From Variovorax sp. PMC12 (GTDB lineage: Bacteria; Pseudomonadota; Gammaproteobacteria; Burkholderiales; Burkholderiaceae_C), in assembly GCF_003019815.1 (NCBI RefSeq), contig NZ_CP027773.1, positions 248,001 through 312,000 of the forward strand: a stretch of 64,000 bases of DNA, in the 5' to 3' direction. Shown here piece after piece: positions 16,905 to 25,036 of this stretch. Position numbers and translations under genes: made by a program. A model generated the notes under the pieces. That model saw only the letters and a list, made by a program, of their open reading frames with translations, made no database searches and was not told where the DNA came from. Position 1 is the stretch's first letter, and the number at the start of each line of letters is the position of its first letter.

Positions 16905-18188
16905 ATGAATTTCAACGACTTCACCCAACGCCTGAGCCAGGTCGATGCACGCGGCATCGGCATCGAACTGGCCGTGCTGGTGGCCTGCGTCGCCCTGGCC
17001 TGGGGCGTGTGCAAATGGTTCGGCCGCGACCAGCCCAAGGACTCGATCTGGTTCGGCGAACGCACCTTCGACGGCGTGCTGTTCCCGCTGCTCGCGCTGG
17101 TGCTCACCGACCTTGCCCGGCGCGTGGTGGGCGATTTCCAGACCGTGCTGGTGCTGCGCATCGCGGTGTCGATGTTCCTGTCGCTGGCGGTGATCCGGTT
17201 GTTCGCGCGCGTGCTGCGCGCGGTGTTCCCGGCCTCCAACATGGTGCGGCTGCTGGAGCGCACGGTGTCGTGGCTGGCCTGGATCGCGGCGGTGCTGTGG
17301 ATCGTCGGCCTGCTGCCGCCGGTGCTGGCCGAGCTCGACGACATCACGCTGGCCTTCGGCAAGACCCGCGTGAGCCTGCAGACCATCATCCAGGGCGCGC
17401 TGTCGGCCGGGCTGGTGATGATGATCGCGCTGTGGATTTCGAGCACGGTCGAGAAGCGCATCCTGCGCGAGGCCGTCACCGACCTGTCGATGCGCAAGGT
17501 GGCGTCGAACGCGGTGCGCGCCTTCCTGCTGCTGATCGGCATGCTGTTCGCGCTGTCGGCGGTGGGGGTGGACCTGACGGCGCTGTCGGTGCTGGGCGGC
17601 GCGCTCGGCGTGGGGCTGGGGTTCGGGCTGCAGAAGCTGGCGTCCAATTACGTGAGCGGCTTCGTGATTCTGCTGGAGCGCTCGATCCGCATCGGCGACA
17701 ACGTGAAGGTCGACACCTTCGAAGGCCGCATCACCGACATCAAGACGCGCTACACGCTCATTCGCGCGGGCAACGGGCGCGAGGCCATCGTGCCGAACGA
17801 ATCGCTCATCACCAGCCGGGTGGAGAACCTCTCGCTGGCCGACCGCAAGTTCAACATCACGACCACCATCGTGGTGGGCTACGAGAGCGACGTGGCGCAG
17901 GTGCAGTCCATCCTGTGCGAGGCGGCCAAGGCCCAGCCGCGCGTGATGAGCGACCCCGCGCCGGTGGCCTTTCTCATGAACTTCGCGCCCGACGGGCTGG
18001 AGTTCACGCTCAACTTCTGGGTGGCCGACCCCGACAAGGGCAAGGACAACCTGCGCTCGGCCATCAACATCGCGATCCTCGACGGCCTGCGCGGCGCGGG
18101 CATCGACATTCCCTATCCGCAGCGCGTGGTGCGGGTGGAGTCGCTCCCGGCCGGCACGGTCCCTGCGGGCGAGCCCGCGGAAAAGTAG
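16905..18188 (+). CDS. MscS-family mechanosensitive channel
   Basis: Inner-membrane channel that opens on membrane tension and releases solutes after osmotic downshift. At 427 residues it is longer than E. coli MscS (286), with extra N-terminal helices: hydrophobic segments occur near residues 20-40, 60-75, 80-100, 120-145, 155-185 and 205-225. The pore-lining TM3 and beta-domain signature follow: LSVLGGALGVGLGFGLQKLASNYVS is interrupted here only by its length limit, at about residues 226-250, then GDNVKVDTFEG, and TRYTLIRAGNGREAIVPNE. It converges on the aminotransferase gene with 11 bp between stops and no visible terminator. Confidence 0.93.
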   Translation: MNFNDFTQRLSQVDARGIGIELAVLVACVALAWGVCKWFGRDQPKDSIWFGERTFDGVLFPLLALVLTDLARRVVGDFQTVLVLRIAVSMFLSLAVIRLFARVLRAVFPASNMVRLLERTVSWLAWIAAVLWIVGLLPPVLAELDDITLAFGKTRVSLQTIIQGALSAGLVMMIALWISSTVEKRILREAVTDLSMRKVASNAVRAFLLLIGMLFALSAVGVDLTALSVLGGALGVGLGFGLQKLASNYVSGFVILLERSIRIGDNVKVDTFEGRITDIKTRYTLIRAGNGREAIVPNESLITSRVENLSLADRKFNITTTIVVGYESDVAQVQSILCEAAKAQPRVMSDPAPVAFLMNFAPDGLEFTLNFWVADPDKGKDNLRSAINIAILDGLRGAGIDIPYPQRVVRVESLPAGTVPAGEPAEK

Positions 18189-18199
18189 GCCCCGGCGCG

Positions 18200-19471
18200 C
18201 TATTCCAGCGTGGCCAGCACCTCGTCGAGCCGCTCGACCAGCAGGTCGGCGTGTTGGCGCTCGAATACCAGCGGCGGCCTGATCTTGAGCACGTTGGCCT
18301 GCGGCCCGGTCGCGCTCAGCAGCACCTGCCGCTGCCGCAGCCCGTTGACCACCTTGGCGGCCTGCGCCGTGGCGGGCGCGCGCGTCGCGCGGTCGGCCAC
18401 GAGTTCCAGCCCGATGAAGAGCCCCGCGCCGCGCACCTCGCCGACCAGCGCATGGCGCTGGCCGAGCGCGGCCAGGCGCTCGCGCAGGTAGCCGCCGACA
18501 TTCAGTGCGTTGTCCTGCAGGCCGTTCTGCTGGATCACGTCGAGCACGGCGGAGGCAGCCGCCATCGAGACCGGGTTGCCGCCGAAGGTGTTGAAGTAGC
18601 GGCTGGCCTGGCCGAAGGCCTTCATGACCTCCGGCCGCACCGCCAGGCCCGCGACCGGGTGGCCGTTGCCCATGGGCTTGCCCATGCTCACCATGTCGGG
18701 CACCACGCCGTGGCGCATGAAGCCCCAGAAGGCCTCGCCCGTGCGGCCGAAACCGGGCTGCACCTCGTCGGCGATGAACACGCCGCCGGCCGCATGGATC
18801 GCTTCCACCGCCTCGCGCAGGAAGCCGGCCGGCGCCGTGAACACGCCGTCGCTGGAGAACACCGTGTCCACGAGCAGCGCGGCGGGCGCGATGCCGTGCG
18901 CCTTCAGGTCGGCGATGGCCGCGCGCACGCCGTCGGCGAAGCGTTTGCCCGTCTCTGCATCTCCTCCCTCTGGCGCATCCACCAGCCGCACATGATCGCC
19001 CAGGCGCACGTACTGCCCCAGCGAGGGCGAGGCGCAGGCGATGGCCGAGGTCACGCCGTGGTACGCGAAGCGCGTGACGATGAGGCCGGTGCCGCCGGTG
19101 TGCGCCGTGGCGATGCGCATGGCCAGGTCGTTGGCCTCGCTGCCGGTGCAGGTGAAGGTCGCATGGCCCAGCTCGGGCGGCATGGTGGCCAGCAGGCGCT
19201 CCGCGTAGTCGAGGATGCCTTCGTGCAGGTAGCGTGTGTGCGTGTTGAGCACGGACGCCTGGCGCGCGATGGCCTCGACCACTTCGGGCCGCGCATGGCC
19301 CAGCGGCACCACGTTGTTGTAGGCGTCCAGCCAGGGCGTGCCGGCGGCGTCGTAGAGCCAGACGCCCTCGCCGCGCACGGGGTGGAAGGGCTCTTCGTAG
19401 AAGAGCCTGTAGGCCGGCCCGAGCAGGCGGGCGCGGCGCTCGAGCAGCTCGGCGGTGTGTTTCTCAGTCAT
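18200..19471 (-). CDS. class III PLP enzyme resembling ethanolamine-phosphate / phosphohydroxylysine phospho-lyase
   Basis: 423-residue fold type I PLP protein. Beyond general class III features (SGSEAND-like TGSEANDLAMR, ADEVQPGFGRTGEAFWGF, PLP Lys in SMGKPMGNGHPVA near residue 264), several blocks match what I recall of the human AGXT2L1/AGXT2L2 phospho-lyases: VLNTHTRYLHEGILDYAERL, YFNTFGGNPVS, VLLSATGPQANVLKIRPP. Those enzymes remove phosphate and ammonia from O-phosphoethanolamine or 5-phosphohydroxy-lysine, giving an aldehyde. The preceding gene, overlapping by 8 bp, encodes a hydroxylysine-kinase-like protein, which strengthens a kinase/phospho-lyase reading over an ordinary aminotransferase. 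The exact substrate is inferred. Confidence 0.85.
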   Translation of the reverse strand: MTEKHTAELLERRARLLGPAYRLFYEEPFHPVRGEGVWLYDAAGTPWLDAYNNVVPLGHARPEVVEAIARQASVLNTHTRYLHEGILDYAERLLATMPPELGHATFTCTGSEANDLAMRIATAHTGGTGLIVTRFAYHGVTSAIACASPSLGQYVRLGDHVRLVDAPEGGDAETGKRFADGVRAAIADLKAHGIAPAALLVDTVFSSDGVFTAPAGFLREAVEAIHAAGGVFIADEVQPGFGRTGEAFWGFMRHGVVPDMVSMGKPMGNGHPVAGLAVRPEVMKAFGQASRYFNTFGGNPVSMAAASAVLDVIQQNGLQDNALNVGGYLRERLAALGQRHALVGEVRGAGLFIGLELVADRATRAPATAQAAKVVNGLRQRQVLLSATGPQANVLKIRPPLVFERQHADLLVERLDEVLATLE

Positions 19472-20576
19472 GGATCGGTTCCGTGGGTTCCGTGCGTTCC
19501 GTGGCTTGGCAGGCGGCCCGGATGGCTTCCTGCACCTGGTCGGGTGTCAGCGCGGCGCAGGCCTGCAGCCGCGCCCAGGAAACAGCGTTGTTGCGCATGA
19601 GATAGGCGGCGTTGCCGGGCTGGCGAGCCGCGCGCCAGCCGCTGATGGCGACCACCATCGCCAGCCGTGCGCGCACCAGGTCGAGCAGCGCGTGGGTCTC
19701 GCCGTCGGTCAGCGCAGAGACGGCGTGATAGTCGGCCGCGAAGCGCGCGATCGTCTCCAGCGCGTCGTCCTGCTCGTCGATGTGGTACGAGGCCGCGACG
19801 GCGAGGTCGTCCACGAGCGGCGCATGCACCATGTCGCCGAAGTCGAGGATGCCGGCCACGCGCGCCGGTTCGTCAGGCTCCACCAGCAGGTTGTAGAGGT
19901 TGAAGTCGTTGTGGATGGGCTGGCGGCGCAGCAGGGCCAGCCGCGGCTTGGTGCGCTGCACGAAGCCGTCGAGCGCGGCCTCGGCCAGTGCGCGGCGGGC
20001 GGGGTCGGCCACGTGCACCAGCAGGGCGCGCACGCGGTCGGCGCGCTGGATGTCCCAGGGCAGTTCGCGGGCACCCGCGGGGTGTTCGAAGCCAGCCAGC
20101 GCGAGGTCCAGCCGCGCGAGCATGCGGGCGACGCAACTGCGCTGCGCCGCCGAGCGCGGCGCCTGCGGCATCGGCATGCCTTCGAGGTAGCTGAACAGGC
20201 GCGCGACGCGCGTGCGGCCTTCGGCGTCCTCGATCTGCACCGAGGCCGCGCCATGGCGGTCCGGCAGCAGGCGCTGCACCGGCAGGCCGGGGTCGGTGCG
20301 TGCCAGGTGCAGCAGCGCCTGGGTCTGGAAGTCGGCCACCAGCGGGTCTTCGTCCGGGTGCGAGAGCTTGAGCATGCAGCGCGCGCCGCCGTCGTCCGGC
20401 TCCAGCAGGAAGTTGGCGTCGCGCTCGCCCGTGAGCAGCTTGAGCCGGCCGCGCTTGCCGTAAAGGCGCAGCAGCAGGTCGGCGGCCCAGCCGGTTTCGA
20501 CGGGGGCGGGCGGCGCGGTCAGCACCGCGGCCTCGGGCAGGGCCGCGCGGATGGCGTCGTCGAGTTCCTGCGTCAT
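19464..20576 (-). CDS. aminoglycoside phosphotransferase-fold kinase, hydroxylysine-kinase-like
   Basis: 370-residue small-molecule kinase of the APH fold. N-terminal ATP-lobe residues include NFLLEPDDGGARCMLKLSHPDE is represented by the Lys of CMLKLSHP (near residue 70). RLFSYLEGMPM, LDLALAGFEHPAGA and GILDFGDMVHAPLVDDLA strongly recall the human hydroxylysine kinase (AGPHD1/HYKK). The catalytic loop reads IHNDFNLYNLLV (near 220) instead of the commoner HGDxxxxN, keeping the catalytic Asp and the Asn. It overlaps the phospho-lyase-like gene by 8 bp and the HDAC-like gene by 1 bp. A role in phosphorylating an amino alcohol for the next enzyme is inferred. Confidence 0.84.
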   Translation of the reverse strand: MTQELDDAIRAALPEAAVLTAPPAPVETGWAADLLLRLYGKRGRLKLLTGERDANFLLEPDDGGARCMLKLSHPDEDPLVADFQTQALLHLARTDPGLPVQRLLPDRHGAASVQIEDAEGRTRVARLFSYLEGMPMPQAPRSAAQRSCVARMLARLDLALAGFEHPAGARELPWDIQRADRVRALLVHVADPARRALAEAALDGFVQRTKPRLALLRRQPIHNDFNLYNLLVEPDEPARVAGILDFGDMVHAPLVDDLAVAASYHIDEQDDALETIARFAADYHAVSALTDGETHALLDLVRARLAMVVAISGWRAARQPGNAAYLMRNNAVSWARLQACAALTPDQVQEAIRAACQATERTEPTEPIHD

Positions 20577-21604
20577 CACGCCGCCTTCTCGAAGCCGCCG
20601 AGCGCGCTGGCCAGGTTGAGGCCCAGGTCCTCCGACAGGTAGCCGCCTTCCTGCACCAGCACCGTGGGCAGCCCCAGGCGCGCGATTTCGCCGAGGATGC
20701 GGCCGAAGCCCGGCGTGCTCACGGCCAGCGCCTGGTAGGGGTCGTTCTCGTGCGCGTCCAGGCCCAAGGCCACGACCAGCGCGCCGGGCGCGAAGGCGCG
20801 GATGGTGGCGTTCGCCGTCGCCAGCGCGGCGAGGAAGCCCTCGTCCTGCGTGCCGCGCGCCAGCGGCAGGTTCAGGTTGTAGCCCAGGCCTTCGCCTTCG
20901 CCGGTCTCGTGCGCATGGCCCGTGAAGAAGGGCGTGCAGAAATGCGGGTCGCCGTGCAGCGAGATCGTCAGCACGTCCTTGCGGCGCCAGAAGATGCCCT
21001 GCGTACCGTTGCCGTGGTGCACGTCGATGTCGAGGATGGCCACGCGGTCGTGCCTGCCGCGCAGGTGCTGGGCTGCGATCGCCGCGTTGTTGAGGTAGGT
21101 GAAGCCGTTGGCGCGGTCGGCATAGGCATGGTGGCCGGGCGGCCGGCACAGCGCGTAGGCCGCGCGTTCACCGTCGAGCACGAGCTGCGCGGCATGCGTG
21201 GCCACGTGGGCCGACCACGTCGCGGCATGCCAGGTGTGGCGCCCGATGGAGCAGGCCATGTCGCCCATGTGGTAGCCGGCCTGGCCCACGAGGCTGTCGG
21301 GGTAGGTGAAGGGCTGGCCCGGGAACGGATGCACGTTGGGCATGACTTCCTCGGAGGCCCCTTCGAGCTGCTGCCAGCGTTCCCAGGCGGTTTCCAGGAA
21401 GCGCAGGTATTGCGGCGTGTGGATGGCGGCGCGCGGGCCCGGGCCGTGGTCCTGGGGCGCGACGATGTCGTGGCCCTGCGCGCGCGCGGCGTTCAGCAGC
21501 AGCGTGCCGCGCTCGGGCTGCTCGTTGCTGCGCTTCATGCGTCCGCGCACGATGAACTGCTGCGGGTCGTGGCCTGTGTGCTGGTCGCTGTAGATGACTT
21601 TCAT
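20576..21604 (-). CDS. HDAC-family amidohydrolase, acetylpolyamine-amidohydrolase-like
   Basis: 342-residue zinc deacetylase. It starts with KVIYSDQHTGHDPQQFIVRG, typical of acetylpolyamine amidohydrolases, which release acetate from N-acetylated polyamines. Active-site blocks are CRPPGHHAYADRANGFTY (about 158-175), DIDVHHGNGTQGIF (about 194-207), ALGLDAHENDPY (Asp near 279) and QEGGYLSED with the catalytic Tyr near 316. It has a paralogue five genes upstream in the same operon (23994-25031). The position directly before the kinase suggests deacylation precedes phosphorylation. Confidence 0.9.
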   Translation of the reverse strand: MKVIYSDQHTGHDPQQFIVRGRMKRSNEQPERGTLLLNAARAQGHDIVAPQDHGPGPRAAIHTPQYLRFLETAWERWQQLEGASEEVMPNVHPFPGQPFTYPDSLVGQAGYHMGDMACSIGRHTWHAATWSAHVATHAAQLVLDGERAAYALCRPPGHHAYADRANGFTYLNNAAIAAQHLRGRHDRVAILDIDVHHGNGTQGIFWRRKDVLTISLHGDPHFCTPFFTGHAHETGEGEGLGYNLNLPLARGTQDEGFLAALATANATIRAFAPGALVVALGLDAHENDPYQALAVSTPGFGRILGEIARLGLPTVLVQEGGYLSEDLGLNLASALGGFEKAA

Positions 21605-21613
21605 GTCGGGCTT

Positions 21614-22318
21614 TCAGTATTGGGGTTCGACGGTCCAGCTGATCGGGATCTCCGCGACGCTGGCCGAGGCCGGCAGCTCGAGCACGGTCCGCGCGATGCG
21701 GGCCACGTCCTCTGGGCGCGTGGCCTGCCGCTGCTGCTCGGGCGGCAGGGCGGCCGCCATGTCGGTGGCGACGAAGCCGGGGCACAGCGCGGTGCAGCGC
21801 ACGCGCGACTCGGCGCCGCAGTGCCGGATGCCGTGGGCCAGCGACAGCACCGCCGCCTTGCTCAGCGCATAGAGCGAGGCATCGGCCGTGCGCACGCGCT
21901 TGGCGGCGAGCGATGCCATCACCAGCACCTTGCCTTCGTCCGCCGCCAGCAGGTGCGTCCAGGCCTTGCGCGTGAGCCGCAGCGGCGACTTGACGTTGAT
22001 CTCCAGCAGGCGGTCGACCTCCGCGTCGTTGGCCTCGACGACCGAGCGGGTGCTGAGGATGCCGGCGTTGTGCACCAGCGCATCGATGCCGCCGAAGTCG
22101 CGCACGGTCGCGGCCACCCAGTCGGTCTCGCTTTGCGCGTTCTCGGCGTCGAAGCGGTAGGTGCGCACCTGCGCCGGGTCGTGGTCGTCGAAGGCATCGG
22201 TGGCGGCGCGCGTGCCCACGCTCACGCGCCAGCCATGCGCGAGCAGTTCGCGCACGATGGCCAGGCCGATGCCGCGGTTGCCCCCGCTGACCATGGCGAC
22301 ACGGGGCGCGGCCTTCAT
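21614..22318 (-). CDS. SDR-family NAD(P)-dependent oxidoreductase
   Basis: 234-residue classical short-chain dehydrogenase. The cofactor motif is VSGGNRGIGLAI (TGxxxGIG type, about residues 10-21), the structural motif HNAGIL, and the active site combines MASLAA with LYALSKAAV (Tyr-x-x-x-Lys near 149-153). It lies 9 bp upstream of the deacetylase-like gene and 1 bp after the GntR gene. It probably oxidises or reduces an intermediate of the operon's pathway, for example an amino-alcohol or aldehyde, but the substrate is not readable. Confidence 0.88.
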   Translation of the reverse strand: MKAAPRVAMVSGGNRGIGLAIVRELLAHGWRVSVGTRAATDAFDDHDPAQVRTYRFDAENAQSETDWVAATVRDFGGIDALVHNAGILSTRSVVEANDAEVDRLLEINVKSPLRLTRKAWTHLLAADEGKVLVMASLAAKRVRTADASLYALSKAAVLSLAHGIRHCGAESRVRCTALCPGFVATDMAAALPPEQQRQATRPEDVARIARTVLELPASASVAEIPISWTVEPQY

Positions 22319-22319
22319 C

Positions 22320-23012
22320 TCATGCCTTGGAGAAGAGGCCGCGGACGTGCGCCTTGGCGGTTTCGAGGTGGTAGCGCAGCGCGTGCTGCGCGGCATCGAC
22401 GTCGCGCGCCGCCATGGCCTTGGCGATGGGCCTGTGCGTCTCGGCCAGCGCCTTCAGGTCGCCATAGCTGTCTTCGCTGAGCGCGAGGAACATGCGCACC
22501 TCGGTCTGCATGTTGTCGAACAGGCGGTGGAGATAGTGGTTGCCCGACAGCGCGCTGATGGCGAAGTGGAAATCCAGGTCGAGCGCCACGCGTTCGGGCG
22601 ACGACAGGATCTCGGCGCGTTCCACCATGTCGTCCACGCGCGCGTCGAGCTGGGCCAGTTCGGCATCGGTGGCGTGCGTGCAGGCCAGCGAGGCACCCAG
22701 CAGTTCGAGCTGGATGCGCACCTCGTACAGGTCGGTGACCTGCTTGGGCGAAACCGTGCGCACCGCGAAGCCGTGGCGCGGGCGCGATATCAGCAGGCCC
22801 AGGCTTTCCAGCCGGCGCGCGGCTTCCCGCACGGGCGCGCGGCTCACGCCCATCTGCCGGGCCATCTCGGCTTCGACGATGCGCTCGCCGGGCGCGATGC
22901 GGCCCGACAGGATGGCTTGCTGCAACTGCGCCTCCACCACGCCGACCAGGTCTGGCACCTGGATCGACGAGAAAGCGGGAGGGGTGGCGGCTTCGGTGCG
23001 GCTGATGGTCAT
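22320..23012 (-). CDS. GntR-family regulator, FadR (FCD) subfamily
   Basis: 230-residue transcription factor. The N-terminal winged helix includes LQQAILSGRIAPGERIVEAE and MGVSRAPVREAARRLESLGL (about residues 30-75). The C-terminal FCD domain shows its metal/effector His pattern: LDLDFHFAISALSGNH (about 142-157) and ALAETHRPIAKAMAARD (about 187-203). It is embedded in the 14-gene catabolic operon, overlapping the exporter gene stop by 4 bp, and is its obvious candidate regulator. A perfect dyad upstream of the first gene (33303-33320) could be its operator; unproven. Confidence 0.9.
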   Translation of the reverse strand: MTISRTEAATPPAFSSIQVPDLVGVVEAQLQQAILSGRIAPGERIVEAEMARQMGVSRAPVREAARRLESLGLLISRPRHGFAVRTVSPKQVTDLYEVRIQLELLGASLACTHATDAELAQLDARVDDMVERAEILSSPERVALDLDFHFAISALSGNHYLHRLFDNMQTEVRMFLALSEDSYGDLKALAETHRPIAKAMAARDVDAAQHALRYHLETAKAHVRGLFSKA

Positions 23013-23956
23013 CTGAATTCCTTGTCTCGATCTCTTGTGCGTATCATGCCGGCCGCCTGGGCGCTGCCGCCGCCCGCGCGCGCCAGGTACACGCCCGCCA
23101 CGGCGATCAGCGCCATGCCCGCCAGGGCCGTCGCATCGGGCGGGCGCTGGAACCACAGCGTGCTGATCAGCACTGCCAGCAGCAGCTGCACGTAGTTCAG
23201 CGGTGCCAGCGTGGCCGCGCCGACGCGGCGGAACGCGGCCAGCAGCAACAGTTGGGCGCTCCCGCTGACCGCGCCGCCGGCCACCAGCAAGGCCATCTCC
23301 GGCCAGGGCGGCAGCGTGACGTGCGGCATGAACAGCACGGGCAGGTTCGTGATGACCAGGCAGGCCAGCGCCATGTGCGCGAACTGCACGGGCGCCGGCA
23401 CGAGCCCCGAGAGCCGGCGCGTGAGCACCTGGAAAAGCGCATAGCAGACGGCGGACACGGCCATCAGCAGCGTGCCCGCCAGCGGCAGGCTGCCGCCCGG
23501 GCGCACGATGCACAGCATGCCCGCGAAGCCCAGCAGCACCGCCGTCCACTGCGCGCGGCCCACGCGCTCGCCGAGCAGCCAGGGCGACAGCGCGACCATG
23601 ATCAGCGGGGCCGTGAAATAGATGGCCGTGGCCTCGGCCAGCGGCATGGTGACGAGTGCCGTCATGAAGCAGGTGGCCACGACGGCCAGCGCCACGCTGC
23701 GCGCGGCCAGCAGCTTCTGGTGCGGCTGGCGCCAAAGGCGCAGGTCGCCGTGGCGTAGCAGCAGCACCAGGGCGATGGCGCCTATGGCGGTGTAGCGGCC
23801 CAGGTTGACGACCGCCGGCGCATGGCTGGCCACCATCTGCTTGGCGAAGGCGTCGTATGCCGCGAACAGCACCAGTGCGCAGAGGAACAGCGCGATGCCC
23901 GAGCCCGCGCTGTCGCGTCGTGCCGTGGGACCCGAGGCTTGCACCGTGCTGCTCAT
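23009..23956 (-). CDS. DMT-superfamily (EamA) transporter
   Basis: 315-residue inner-membrane protein with about ten hydrophobic helices from residue 20 to 300, arranged as two EamA repeats (for example GIALFLCALVLFAAYDAF, MPLAEATAIYFTAPLIMVAL in the first, PLNYVQLLLAVLISTLWFQ in the second). DMT proteins export or import amino acids and other metabolites. Its place within the operon suggests efflux of an inhibitory intermediate or uptake of an amine. The stop overlaps the GntR start by 4 bp. The ATG at 23956 was chosen; an in-frame extension upstream is not needed. Confidence 0.88.
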   Translation of the reverse strand: MSSTVQASGPTARRDSAGSGIALFLCALVLFAAYDAFAKQMVASHAPAVVNLGRYTAIGAIALVLLLRHGDLRLWRQPHQKLLAARSVALAVVATCFMTALVTMPLAEATAIYFTAPLIMVALSPWLLGERVGRAQWTAVLLGFAGMLCIVRPGGSLPLAGTLLMAVSAVCYALFQVLTRRLSGLVPAPVQFAHMALACLVITNLPVLFMPHVTLPPWPEMALLVAGGAVSGSAQLLLLAAFRRVGAATLAPLNYVQLLLAVLISTLWFQRPPDATALAGMALIAVAGVYLARAGGGSAQAAGMIRTRDRDKEFR

Positions 23957-23993
23957 GGGGCGCTGCCGCAGCGGTGGCCGTCGATCGGCAAGT

Positions 23994-25031
23994 TCATGCC
24001 TGCAAGCCTTCCAGGAACGCATCGAGCGCGGCGCCGATGGCCTCGACCATGTAGCCGCCTTCCTGCACAACCACCGTGGGCAGGCCCAGCGCGCGCACGC
24101 GCTCGCCCGCGAGTCGGAAGGCTTCCATGTCGAACTTGAGCACGCTGATCGGGTCGTCCTTGTAGGTGTCGAAGCCCAGCGGCAGCACCAGCGCCTGCGG
24201 CTGGAAGCGCTCGATGGCGGCGACGGCCGTGTCCAGGGCTTCGGCGAATTCGGCGTTGCCGCTGCCGTGCGCCAGCGGCAGGTTCAGGTTGCAGCCTTCT
24301 CCTTCGCCGGTGCCGCGCTCGTGCGCGTAGCCCGTGTACCAGGGGTAGTAGCCGGACGGGTCGGCGTGCGTGGAGACGGTCAGCACGTCGCCGCGCCCGT
24401 AGAAGATCTGCTGCGTGCCGTCGCCGTGGTGGGCGTCTATGTCGAGCACCGCCACGCGCGCATGGCGCCGGCGCAGCGTGGCGGCCGCGATGGCGCTGTT
24501 GTTCACGTAGCAGAAGCCTCCAGCGCGCGCATGCTGTGCATGGTGGCCCGATGGCCTGCACAGCGCGTAGGCGATGCCGCCGCCGTCGATCACCGTCTCG
24601 GCCGCGGCCTGCGCCGCGTGGGCCGAACGCAGCACCGAGCGCCATGTGTGCGGCCCTATGGGGCAGGCCAGGTCGCCGATGTACCAGCCGGCCTGCGCCA
24701 CCACCGACGGCGAGGGGCAGGGCCCGGACCGCACGCCGTGCGGCGACAGGTTGGGCAGCACCTCGATGCCGGGCTCCAGGCCGGGGCCGCCGAGCTTCTG
24801 CCAGCGCGCGTAGGCATTCTCCAGGAAGTCCAGGTAGTCGACGCTGTGCACGAGCTCCAGCGCTGCGCGGCCGGCCTCCGGCGGCGCACCGACCGCGATG
24901 CCGCGCGCGGCCAGCGTGCTCATCAGCGCCTCGGCGCGCGTGGGCAGGTCGGTGGGCTTGCAGATGCGGCCCAGCCGCATGAACTGCTGCGGGTCGTGCA
25001 GCAGCTGGTCGTCGCTGAAGAAGGCCTGCAT
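23994..25031 (-). CDS. HDAC-family amidohydrolase, second paralogue in operon
   Basis: 345-residue zinc deacetylase related to acetylpolyamine amidohydrolase and to the protein encoded at 20576-21604 (both begin SD..-HDPQQF). Motifs: YALCRPSGHHAQHARAGGF (about 160-178), DIDAHHGDGTQQIFYG (about 199-214; Asp and His zinc ligands), PLGFDTYKDDPIS (Asp near 282) and QEGGYMVEA with the Tyr. The first active-site pair uses PSGHH rather than PPGHH, which is also seen in polyamine deacetylases. Two related but distinct enzymes in one operon suggest two different acyl groups or positions on one substrate. Confidence 0.9.
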   Translation of the reverse strand: MQAFFSDDQLLHDPQQFMRLGRICKPTDLPTRAEALMSTLAARGIAVGAPPEAGRAALELVHSVDYLDFLENAYARWQKLGGPGLEPGIEVLPNLSPHGVRSGPCPSPSVVAQAGWYIGDLACPIGPHTWRSVLRSAHAAQAAAETVIDGGGIAYALCRPSGHHAQHARAGGFCYVNNSAIAAATLRRRHARVAVLDIDAHHGDGTQQIFYGRGDVLTVSTHADPSGYYPWYTGYAHERGTGEGEGCNLNLPLAHGSGNAEFAEALDTAVAAIERFQPQALVLPLGFDTYKDDPISVLKFDMEAFRLAGERVRALGLPTVVVQEGGYMVEAIGAALDAFLEGLQA

Positions 25032-25036
25032 GCTCG

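Noticed and set aside
17009..19600. 863-codon plus-strand frame through mscS and the class III PLP gene
   Set aside because: Arg/Ala-rich out-of-frame translation; both underlying genes have full family motifs.
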